From Akkermansiaceae bacterium UBA5688 (GTDB lineage Bacteria; Verrucomicrobiota; Verrucomicrobiia; Verrucomicrobiales; Akkermansiaceae): 31,139 nt of DNA. This document shows positions 24,034 to 31,139 of this stretch, one piece after another (positions within the stretch are counted from its first letter, which is position 1; each line of letters begins with the position of its first letter). The position numbers were made by a program, and so were the translations under genes. The notes under the pieces are model-generated. The model was not told where the DNA came from. It saw nothing but the letters and a program-made list of their open reading frames with translations, and searched no databases. The DNA is taken from NCBI GenBank assembly GCA_002420315.1, contig DIHU01000235.1, positions 1 to 31,139 of the forward strand. The letters are read 5' to 3'.

Positions 24034-25258
24034 AATACTTAATACAGGGACTGAGTTATTACTCGGATCGACCGCCAATACACATGGGACATGGATGGGT
24101 CAGGAATTGGTAAAGCTTGGACTTAGAGTTCAGCGTCAGATGACCGTCCCAGATGGCCAGGCCATCCTTGATTCCCTTAAAGAGACCAGCAGACGCTCTG
24201 ACGTAGTGCTCGTAACTGGGGGGCTTGGGCCGACTAGCGACGATATCACTCGAGAGGCACTAGCTGAGGTGCTGGGGGTTGAGATGATTGAAGATGAGGC
24301 TGCTTTGAGGTCGCTGCATGAGTTTTTTGAGAAGCGCAACAAACCGATGGTAGATGCAAATCTCAAACAAGCGCAAAACTTGGTGGGTGCGGATATTCTG
24401 CCGAATAATAACGGAACGGCACCCGGGATATATGCCCCTCCACAGCTCGGCGGGGATCCCAAATGCGCTATTTTTCTTCTCCCAGGTCCTCCAAGGGAGC
24501 TCTATCCGATGTTTCACGACGAGGTAGTCCCTAGACTCAAGGCTCTCGCTGGCGTTGATGAGATCGATCATGTGCAAGAGTTAAAGTTTGTCGGAATAGG
24601 CGAGAGTGATTTTCACGATCAACTCGACGATGAGCTGGCGAATATCGATGGTCTTGAAGTTGGGTATTGCGCCCGGCTGGGAGAAGTGGATCTCCGATTG
24701 ATCGGATCCGATGCTGCCATCACTCAGGGACGTATATTAACGGTATCCAAATTTAAGGAATTTTTGATTTCAGATGATGGGGCTAATCTAGAATCGGTGG
24801 TCGTGCGCGAACTAATAAAACTCGGGAAGACCGTTACCACAGCGGAAAGCTGTACTGGAGGCTTGGTGGCAAGTCGCCTCACAGATGTCTCAGGATCTAG
24901 CTCTGTGTTCACACACGGGTTTGTAAGTTACTCAAATAAAGCAAAGGCACAGCTGATCGGGGTCTCAAAGGACACTCTCGCGGCGCATGGCGCGGTGAGC
25001 GAGGAGGTAGCAAGTGAGATGGCAATGGGTGCGCGCCTAACAAGCGGTTCTGACTATAGCATTGCAATCACGGGAATTGCCGGACCAACTGGTGGCACAA
25101 AAGACAAACCCATAGGAACAGTCTGCTTCGGAATTGCCGGCCCAGAAGGAATAGAGACATTCCGTGAAATGCACCCACGGAGCCGACGCGATTTCAAACA
25201 ACAAGTCAGTCAGCGAGCATTAGACTTAGTGAGGCGGGCCCTCAAAACAGACCGGTAA
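24023..25258 (+). CDS. cinA: CinA-family protein (nicotinamide-nucleotide amidase)
   Basis: Two-domain protein of the CinA/PncC family. The N-terminal MoaB/MogA-like domain (about 1-170) has ILNTGTELLLG near the start and GGLGPTSDDITREAL. The C-terminal amidase-like domain has TAESCTGGLVASRL, FVSYSNKAKAQLIGV and ITGIAGPTGG, the signature of NMN amidases that recycle pyridine nucleotides. The chosen ATG at 24023 gives MRIEILNTGTELLLG, 411 residues; longer frames from 23948 would run 25 residues into rsfS and are not conserved. It overlaps the rsfS end by 11 bases, pointing to coupled translation. The old competence link is not established for this family member. Confidence 0.93.
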   Translation: MRIEILNTGTELLLGSTANTHGTWMGQELVKLGLRVQRQMTVPDGQAILDSLKETSRRSDVVLVTGGLGPTSDDITREALAEVLGVEMIEDEAALRSLHEFFEKRNKPMVDANLKQAQNLVGADILPNNNGTAPGIYAPPQLGGDPKCAIFLLPGPPRELYPMFHDEVVPRLKALAGVDEIDHVQELKFVGIGESDFHDQLDDELANIDGLEVGYCARLGEVDLRLIGSDAAITQGRILTVSKFKEFLISDDGANLESVVVRELIKLGKTVTTAESCTGGLVASRLTDVSGSSSVFTHGFVSYSNKAKAQLIGVSKDTLAAHGAVSEEVASEMAMGARLTSGSDYSIAITGIAGPTGGTKDKPIGTVCFGIAGPEGIETFREMHPRSRRDFKQQVSQRALDLVRRALKTDR

Positions 25259-25280
25259 CTCGATCAATAGACGTCAAAAA

Positions 25281-28085
25281 TTACTCTTCCTTCGGATCGG
25301 GGATAATTTCGTAAAGGATTGCATTACTTTTGCTGAGAAACTGTTTCGCAAGGGTGTTGATTTCTTTAATCGTTACTTTGCTATAATCTTCATCACGGGT
25401 TCTCGCCCAATCGAGCATATAGGGCTTTTCCTGACTACTCCCAAGGACCACCCCCAACCAATACCCGTTGTCACGAAGACTTTCTTTGAGCCCCGATTGA
25501 ATCGGTTTAAGAGACCGCTCAAGTTCGTCTTGAGTGACCCCGTTTTCTGCCATCTTGTGAGCAAGTGAAATCATAAGATCACCATATTTTTTCGTTTCTT
25601 CGGGCTTCACTTGGGCCATTGCTTGGAGCACCCCCATATCTAGTTCCTGGCTTGGGGAGGCGCTAGCGCGTGGACTATATGACCCTCCGAGCTTTTCACG
25701 AATCTCCTCGCGAAGCCGATCACTTAGGATTGAGGCCAGAATATTAAATCGTCTCGTTCTTTTCACGTCGGTTCCGGTAGCAGGAATTTTCCAAACGACC
25801 ATGGCGGCTCCGTTAGGAATCTTAGAATCGAATGTGAATTTCTTGTTGTCTGGACGCGCCGGAACATTGATTTTCCGGCGCTTCTCGTAATTGGGCTTCG
25901 CGGTTTTGCGCTCTGGCAATGCTCCAAAGGTTTTTTGAATCAGTGGTAATGCGAGAGCTGGATCGAGATCTCCAACAAGGGTAAGTTCCAGTGGGGCATC
26001 CTTGAAAGAAGGCATGACCCATTCCTTAACCATTTCATTATCAAAAGACATAGCCGTTTCCTGAGCAGGGAATCCAAAGCGAAAATCTCCCCCATGCATA
26101 TGGCTGGCTACCTTGATCATGGCTCCTTGCATCGAGTGTTCGAGCTGATTGTAGAGCATCGGAAGAGCCATTTTAAACATACGCTCGCCTTCGGGTCGAA
26201 ATCCAGGGTCAGTTAGGTAAGCACACATTAACTGCAACTGGAGCTCTAGGTCTTCCGGGGTAGTTCGTCCAGAGAGGGAGAAGCTCCCTTCACCAACTCC
26301 AAAGCCAACGCTTACATTCTTGCCAGCGAGAATACGCTGAAGATCGTCAGCCGAATGTTGGCCTAAACCACCCGCCTCAAAGATAGCACTTGCGAATCGA
26401 TCAAGCCCCGATATCCCACTTGGCTGGCTCAGTTGACCCGATCCAAAGCGGGCTTTGATACTAATCGAGTTTTTCTGAAAATCAGTTTGCTTATAGTTGA
26501 CGCGAATATTGTTAGAAAGCATCAGTTGAGTCGCATCAAGATCTTCAATTTTAGTCTCCTGAACAACGGTGCCTGGTTTCCCGAAGTTAGTATAAGCGAA
26601 GGGAGCCAAGGCTTTTTCGGTGGGAGGGGTCACCTCTGTAGCACCGCTCTTGAGAAAGATCTTCTTAAGTTCTTGAGCCGCCGACTCGGGTGCTGTCGGC
26701 GTCGTAAGAACTAGAGAAATATCCTTGGTGTCCCAAAACTCGTTGAAAGCTTTCTGGCAATCTTCAGTTGTAATTTTTCCTAATGCAGATTTAACAAGTT
26801 CTAGGTCTGTCTCTGGAGTGGTGAAGACATTCCTTTCGCCAATCGCCCCTATGAACTGCATTGCAATTCCTTCTGAGCGCCGGGTATCGTTGCGTTTCAC
26901 GGCTTCTTCAGCACCATTGATAAGATTAGCTTTCACCTCTTTTAGCTCCTCTTCCGTAAATCCAAATTGAACAGCCTTGCGGAGCTCTTGTTCAAGAATG
27001 GGAACCGCTTCCTTCCATTTTCCCTCAGTAGGAGTCACTTCGATTCCGCCCTGTTCAATCATATTGAAGTAGGCACTCCGGCTAGCCGAACCAGATAGAA
27101 TTAATGAGCCTTCTTCTTTAGCGAGGATTCCAAAACGTCTACTCAAGATCCCATTGGCAATGGCAAGTGGGTATTGGTTAATACGGTTAGTGCTGGTGTC
27201 TGGCTTCTGGGTGTAGGGGCGCAGGGAGTAGAGGGAAATATCAGTTGAAGGAAGTTCCTTATCCGTGAAAACTTCGGATCGAAGCCCGAAACCCGAAGGT
27301 GGAATATCCTTAGGCGGATTTTGACCCGGATTTTGCGGATTTTGCATAGAGATGAAGGTCTCGCGAATCCGTTTTTCCATCTCCTTTGCTTCAAAATCAC
27401 CGACTACGACGAATGTCATCCGTTTGGGAGTGTAGTAGCGGGTGTAAAAGTCAATGAAACGCTCACGAGGAGCTGTTTTAATTACCTCTTCAGTTCCAAT
27501 GGGAACTCTCTTCATTAAACGTGAGCCCGGAATGAGGTATTCGAACTGTTTTAACATCATCCGGTAACCGACAGAGTCACGGGAAGCCTTCTCTGAGATG
27601 ATCACTCCACGCTCACTCTCAATTTCTTCCTTAGTCAAGAGAGCTCCGTCAGCGAAGTCCCTCATCACAGTGAAGGATAGATCCACTGTCTCGTCATCCA
27701 TATTCGGTAAATCCAGCATATACACAGTCTCATCGAAAGAGGTGTAGGCATTGGCATGAGCTCCGAATTGAATACCCAATCGCTGCATCCGTGGAATGAG
27801 TTCGGCAGGCGTGAAATTTTTAGATCCGTTGAAGACCATATGCTCCAAAAAATGGGCCAAACCACGTTGATCATCGTCTTCCATCAAAGAACCGGCTGCA
27901 ACGTGAAGTCGAACCGAGAATTTACCGGGAGGTTCAGAGTTTGGATAGATGATATATTCAAACCCATTATCCATTGAGCCGAAAATTGCATTGGCATCTG
28001 GCTTAAGATCAGATTCTTCACCAGCTACCGGATTAGCGGAAAGTCGGAGAACGAGCGCGGTTGCGATTAGAAACACTAATTTCAT
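25281..28085 (-). CDS. Secreted M16 (insulinase-type) zinc peptidase
   Basis: Large periplasmic or exported metallopeptidase. From the ATG at 28085 the 934-residue protein starts with a signal peptide (MKLVFLIATALVLRLSA). The first M16 domain carries the inverted zinc motif HFLEH (78-82) with the downstream acidic helix ending in EEIESERGVIISE. The second half of the protein is M16-like but lacks HxxEH, as in two-domain M16B-type enzymes where only one half binds zinc. Longer frames to 28226 add an unconserved leader; ATG 28100 is another option. The family degrades small unstructured peptides. It converges with cinA, with only 22 bases between stops. Confidence 0.9.
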   Translation of the reverse strand: MKLVFLIATALVLRLSANPVAGEESDLKPDANAIFGSMDNGFEYIIYPNSEPPGKFSVRLHVAAGSLMEDDDQRGLAHFLEHMVFNGSKNFTPAELIPRMQRLGIQFGAHANAYTSFDETVYMLDLPNMDDETVDLSFTVMRDFADGALLTKEEIESERGVIISEKASRDSVGYRMMLKQFEYLIPGSRLMKRVPIGTEEVIKTAPRERFIDFYTRYYTPKRMTFVVVGDFEAKEMEKRIRETFISMQNPQNPGQNPPKDIPPSGFGLRSEVFTDKELPSTDISLYSLRPYTQKPDTSTNRINQYPLAIANGILSRRFGILAKEEGSLILSGSASRSAYFNMIEQGGIEVTPTEGKWKEAVPILEQELRKAVQFGFTEEELKEVKANLINGAEEAVKRNDTRRSEGIAMQFIGAIGERNVFTTPETDLELVKSALGKITTEDCQKAFNEFWDTKDISLVLTTPTAPESAAQELKKIFLKSGATEVTPPTEKALAPFAYTNFGKPGTVVQETKIEDLDATQLMLSNNIRVNYKQTDFQKNSISIKARFGSGQLSQPSGISGLDRFASAIFEAGGLGQHSADDLQRILAGKNVSVGFGVGEGSFSLSGRTTPEDLELQLQLMCAYLTDPGFRPEGERMFKMALPMLYNQLEHSMQGAMIKVASHMHGGDFRFGFPAQETAMSFDNEMVKEWVMPSFKDAPLELTLVGDLDPALALPLIQKTFGALPERKTAKPNYEKRRKINVPARPDNKKFTFDSKIPNGAAMVVWKIPATGTDVKRTRRFNILASILSDRLREEIREKLGGSYSPRASASPSQELDMGVLQAMAQVKPEETKKYGDLMISLAHKMAENGVTQDELERSLKPIQSGLKESLRDNGYWLGVVLGSSQEKPYMLDWARTRDEDYSKVTIKEINTLAKQFLSKSNAILYEIIPDPKEE

Positions 28086-28199
28086 CGGTAGAGGAATCAT
28101 AGGCCAGTCGGTCTGGAAAGAAAGCGGCGAAAGCGTTTTGATTTGTTTTTGACGTTTCAGGTTGTCATTCGGGATCGCGCTGGGCTTTATGTTTTGGAT

Positions 28200-29093
28200 A
28201 TGAAGCGAAATCAATTTATCGCCCAAACTGGTCTTGCCTCGATAGGGGCAAGGCTAGGTGCGGGAAACCCCTCCAAAGTTGAATCATGGCCGATTGCGGT
28301 TTTCGAAAAGCCAATCCAGAGCCTCGATTACGATCGGATGGGTGAAGAGCTAGCAAAAATGGGGGTCCAAGGAATTGAGGCGACAATTCGAAAGGGTGGA
28401 CATATTGAGCCCAGGGACGCGGAAGCTGAAGTTCCCAAAATGGTGGAATCCCTTGGCAAGAATGGCCAAAAAGCATTAATTGCGACGTGTAATGTGAACT
28501 CCGCAAGTTCGGAAAATGCTGATTTCCTTCGTGTTTTAAAGGCAAATGGCATCACACGCTATCGTATGGACTATTTCCGCTACGACTTGACAAAGGATCT
28601 TCTTCCGCAAGTTGCTGAGAATACCGCTAAGCTGAAAGAGCTCGAGGCAATGAACCGCGAAATCGGAGTGCAGGCTCTTTATCAAATTCACGCAGGGGCC
28701 AAGTATGCCGGCTCATTAGCTTGGGACGCAGCCATGATGTTTAAAAACGTGGATCCAGCTCAAGCTGCGATTGCCTTCGACCTTCGTCATGTCAGGGCGG
28801 GGTCCGGTCTATCATTCCAAACAGCTCTAGCCGTAATGGGAAAGCACGTCCGGTCAATTTTTGTGAAAGACGCCAGGTGGAGTAATGAGCGTACTACAAA
28901 AATTAAAAATATTCCACTCGACACAGGTATCGTAAATAAAAAGATTTTTAATGATGTAAGGAATGATCATTCAACAATGCCTTTGTCTCTGCATATGGAA
29001 TGGGGAAGGGCCCCAATTTACCCTAAACAAGTTGTAATGGAGGCTGTCGCTAATATTAAAAAAGATGTAAAAGTTCTAAAATCATGGCTCTAA
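28200..29093 (+). CDS. Xylose-isomerase-like TIM-barrel protein, possible Tat substrate
   Basis: The 297-residue protein belongs to the sugar phosphate isomerase/epimerase superfamily (AP-endonuclease-2-like TIM barrel). Landmarks are GVQGIEATIRKGGHIEP (55-71), a central ALYQIHAGAKY (159-169) and FDLRHVRAGSG, plus a C-terminal SLHMEWGR with probable metal-ligand His and Glu. Its N terminus MKRNQFIAQTGLASIGARLG resembles a Tat signal with KR in place of the twin arginines, so export is possible but unproven. Some relatives of this fold hydrate or isomerise 3-keto or enol sugars. ATG 28200 was chosen; a TTG at 28143 is less likely. The stop overlaps the next gene by 10 bases. Confidence 0.8.
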   Translation: MKRNQFIAQTGLASIGARLGAGNPSKVESWPIAVFEKPIQSLDYDRMGEELAKMGVQGIEATIRKGGHIEPRDAEAEVPKMVESLGKNGQKALIATCNVNSASSENADFLRVLKANGITRYRMDYFRYDLTKDLLPQVAENTAKLKELEAMNREIGVQALYQIHAGAKYAGSLAWDAAMMFKNVDPAQAAIAFDLRHVRAGSGLSFQTALAVMGKHVRSIFVKDARWSNERTTKIKNIPLDTGIVNKKIFNDVRNDHSTMPLSLHMEWGRAPIYPKQVVMEAVANIKKDVKVLKSWL

Positions 29094-30004
29094 AATTTAG
29101 CGTTTTCATTTTAAGTTTCATCTTGGCAGTGGCCCAGGAGGTCAGTCTTGTTGACTCAGAAAAGGATATTGTGATCCTCCGAGGTAATAGAGATATCCTG
29201 ACTTACCACAAATCTGAAGTTGCACCGCCAGAAGGAGCCAAGAAAGCTTATCGCCGGAGTGGGTTCATCCACCCTCTTAAAAGCCCCAAGGGTGGAATTG
29301 TTACTGGTATTCACCCAGGCGACCATCTTCATCATTTGGGATTGTGGCATGCGTGGGTAAAGAGCAAACACGGCAAGGATCAGCCGGATTTTTGGAATTT
29401 GGGAAAAGAAAGCGGCAAGGTCCGCTTTCTGAAATTACTCAACAAAAACGCGACTGGATTCACGGTGGAACAAGAACAAGTTGCGTTCAAAGGGAGCAAG
29501 AGGGAAGAGACCGTCATTCTCAAAGAGGCACTCTCAATATCGGTAAGAACAACGAATGAGGCTAATATTATCGACTATCACCTCACTCAGAAAAATGTTT
29601 CCAGTGAAAAGTTAGAATTACCTATCTATCGATATGGAGGGCCGCTTGCCTACCGTGGTCCCCATTCGTGGAATTCGAAGAACAGCAACTACCTTACTTC
29701 TGCTGGAAAAATGCGTAGAGACAGCCACGCCACTCGTGCCAACTGGTGCGCTATTTTTGGGCCAACCGAAAAAGGTGATGCCACCATCACGATGATGGGG
29801 CATCCCAAAAATTTCGATTCTCCCCAGCGCTTGCGAACTTGGCCGGACGGGAAAGTCTTTCTATGCTGGACCCCAATCCAGGAAAAACCGTTGGTGATTC
29901 TGCCAGACCAGTTACTAACTTGGCGGTATCGAATCATAGTCTCGGACGGAAAGCCCGATGAGAAGGCGATCAATCGTTTGTGGGAGGAGTATCAGGCGGA
30001 TTGA
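29084..30004 (+). CDS. Secreted DUF6807 (PmoA-family) protein
   Basis: The 306-residue protein carries a signal peptide (MALKFSVFILSFILAVAQ) and a single DUF6807 domain, sometimes labelled PmoA-like. The His-rich HPGDHLHHLGLWHAW (77-91) is the family hallmark. YRYGGPLAYRGPHSWNSKNS and the C-terminal LTWRYRIIVSDGKP follow. Function is not established; the family is common in PVC and Bacteroidota glycan loci next to oxidoreductases and TIM-barrel isomerases. It overlaps the preceding TIM-barrel gene by 10 bases, so the two are probably translated together. Its 3' end overlaps the glycosyltransferase gene tail-to-tail by 35 bases. Confidence 0.8.
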   Translation: MALKFSVFILSFILAVAQEVSLVDSEKDIVILRGNRDILTYHKSEVAPPEGAKKAYRRSGFIHPLKSPKGGIVTGIHPGDHLHHLGLWHAWVKSKHGKDQPDFWNLGKESGKVRFLKLLNKNATGFTVEQEQVAFKGSKREETVILKEALSISVRTTNEANIIDYHLTQKNVSSEKLELPIYRYGGPLAYRGPHSWNSKNSNYLTSAGKMRRDSHATRANWCAIFGPTEKGDATITMMGHPKNFDSPQRLRTWPDGKVFLCWTPIQEKPLVILPDQLLTWRYRIIVSDGKPDEKAINRLWEEYQAD

Positions 30005-31139
30005 TCCGCGACCGTAAAAAGTGGAATTTTTCAGGCGCAAGAAATTGAGTGAGAATCCGCTCGGGAGAGATCCAACTAAGATCACTGGGTGCTCCGATAG
30101 CATTTACTATCCTGTCCAGATTTTTGGAATAGCTCTTTAAGGTCCAAGGAGATATATCCACTTCCTCGGCCTTTTTACGGAGGGCTCTCTCTAGCCATGC
30201 AGACAACTCTGTGAGAGGTTTGTCTGAAATAATTTTGCGCTGGAATTCCTCTGGAAGATTCCCAAAGTCAACGTTGCCGCCAGCCGAGAATTGAGACCAA
30301 GCATAATCAAGTTCTACGACGTTCAAAGTTCGACCGTAATCCAGCATGGTCTGTGAGAGTTTCTTACGATATTCCTTCTCTAGGCCTGGCAGGGTATCAA
30401 GAGAAACGGGAATGGATTTGTAAAGGGTGCCATAGTCGACAAAGTCACAAGTGATTTGAGGAAGATCACGACCGATCAGCGGTTTATTCAAAAAAGCAGG
30501 GTCGAGAAAAGTAAGTCCAAAACCTTCGCTAATCGATGTTGTGACGAGATGAGTTGCCTTTTCTAGCAATTCTGTGAAGGAATCGGGATGATTACCAACA
30601 ACATTGAAGTCAATCGGGAGTCGCTCTTTCTCGGCAAAGCTAACCCAATCGTCATGGATGAAGGCGGGTTCTTCTGGACCAGATCGCAAAGCTACTGCAA
30701 AGCGGGTCTTGGGTGGGGCGTGAGCAGCCAAAAGACATAGCTCCCCGAGGTTTTTTCGGCGAATCCCACGGACGGGGTAAAAAAGAAAGGGATCTTCCGA
30801 AACTCTTTTTTTAATCGCAGGCGGATTGACAGCATTGGGAAGGAAATGAACACGAGATGCAGCAACACCAGCGGTCTTTAGGACCTCAAGGTCGCGGCGA
30901 TTGATAGTAGCATAATGAACATGCCGAGCAGTGGGGTAGAGCCGTTTATTTCCTAAAACAAGTTGGTAATTTTTAGGCCGTCCATCCTCCACGAAATCGT
31001 GTATCTGCATTAAAATAGGAACTCCAGCTAGCGCCGCGATTTCGATCATTTTTGGATAGTTCGCATTAAGTCCGAGTGTTGGATTATGAATAATCCAAAG
31101 ATCAGATTTCAGCTCGAGTAATCGCTCGGCAGGGATTAT
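29970..31139 (-). CDS. GT4-like glycosyltransferase, 5' end outside the window
   Basis: Probable GT-B-fold glycosyltransferase. The frame stays open past the first internal Met at 31049 to the right edge and reads LLELKSDLWIIHNPTL followed by GLNANYPKMIEIAAL, normal family sequence, so the gene starts beyond 31139 and the 31049 ATG is not its start. About 390 residues are visible. QIHDFVEDGRP, VHFLPNAVN, FYPVRGIRRKN and the C-terminal SISEGFGLTFLDPAF with KPLIGRDLP fit the donor-binding EGFGL motif of GT4. The acceptor is unknown. Its 3' end overlaps the DUF6807 gene by 35 bases on the opposite strand. Confidence 0.8.
   Translation of the reverse strand: MIPAERLLELKSDLWIIHNPTLGLNANYPKMIEIAALAGVPILMQIHDFVEDGRPKNYQLVLGNKRLYPTARHVHYATINRRDLEVLKTAGVAASRVHFLPNAVNPPAIKKRVSEDPFLFYPVRGIRRKNLGELCLLAAHAPPKTRFAVALRSGPEEPAFIHDDWVSFAEKERLPIDFNVVGNHPDSFTELLEKATHLVTTSISEGFGLTFLDPAFLNKPLIGRDLPQITCDFVDYGTLYKSIPVSLDTLPGLEKEYRKKLSQTMLDYGRTLNVVELDYAWSQFSAGGNVDFGNLPEEFQRKIISDKPLTELSAWLERALRKKAEEVDISPWTLKSYSKNLDRIVNAIGAPSDLSWISPERILTQFLAPEKFHFLRSRINPPDTPPTND

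Noticed and set aside
1..31139. CRISPR arrays, insertion sequences, prophage or integrase genes
   Set aside because: No regularly spaced repeats, terminal inverted repeats, transposase or integrase motifs were seen.

Overview
The window looks like a chromosomal segment of a Gram-negative bacterium of the PVC superphylum, most likely a Verrucomicrobiota member from an aquatic or polysaccharide-rich habitat. This is inferred from gene content. There are two DUF1080 (3-keto-disaccharide hydrolase-like) proteins, a DUF1080/DUF6797/beta-propeller fusion, a PA14-plus-multiheme cytochrome, a DUF6807 protein beside a xylose-isomerase-like TIM barrel, a formylglycine-generating enzyme, and lpxA, which implies an LPS outer membrane. 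No insertion sequence, phage gene, CRISPR array or plasmid function was seen. Most genes look like resident housekeeping genes mixed with secreted carbohydrate-processing genes.

Layout, left to right. (1) 24-2832, minus: hom then lysC, the aspartate-to-threonine/lysine branch. (2) 2927-6270, plus: an inner-membrane-anchored OmpA-like protein, a HAD phosphatase overlapping a LysE-type exporter, and a secreted DUF1080 protein. (3) 6336-7973, minus: rpsB-tsf with a clear intrinsic terminator. (4) 8139-13799, minus: a secreted carbohydrate-oxidation group made of the DUF1080-DUF6797-propeller protein, a pentaheme PA14 cytochrome and an SGNH hydrolase. (5) About 13900-14250, plus: the RNase P RNA gene. 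(6) 14321-15394, minus: a formylglycine-generating enzyme with both catalytic cysteines, divergent from a eukaryotic-type hisA (15434-16210, plus). (7) 16303-17880, minus: a small lipoprotein and rlmD. (8) 18067-22743, minus: radC, lpxA, a phosphoglycerate-dehydrogenase-like enzyme, a KDG-kinase-like PfkB kinase and a trypsin-fold lipoprotein. (9) 22772-25258, plus: a DCC-family protein, tRNA-Ala(GGC), rsfS and cinA. (10) 25281-28085, minus: a secreted M16 metalloprotease, divergent from a sugar isomerase-like protein and a DUF6807 protein (28200-30004, plus). (11) 29970-31139, minus: a GT4-like glycosyltransferase that runs off the right edge.

How the genes may work together: the extracytoplasmic DUF1080, propeller and cytochrome proteins, the TIM-barrel/DUF6807 pair, KDG kinase and FGE all fit degradation of complex, possibly sulfated, glycans with oxidative chemistry outside the cytoplasm. 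This is inference; no sulfatase, sugar oxidoreductase or transporter for such a substrate lies in the window. Almost no gene has a recognisable Shine-Dalgarno sequence, rpsB being the clear exception, and several divergent pairs have very short gaps. Both limit how firmly starts can be fixed. No convincing wholly new defence or mobile system was found. The most unusual items are the propeller/pentaheme-cytochrome set, the eukaryotic-type HisA, the FGE with an insertion next to its active site, and the TonB/TolA-like OmpA protein.
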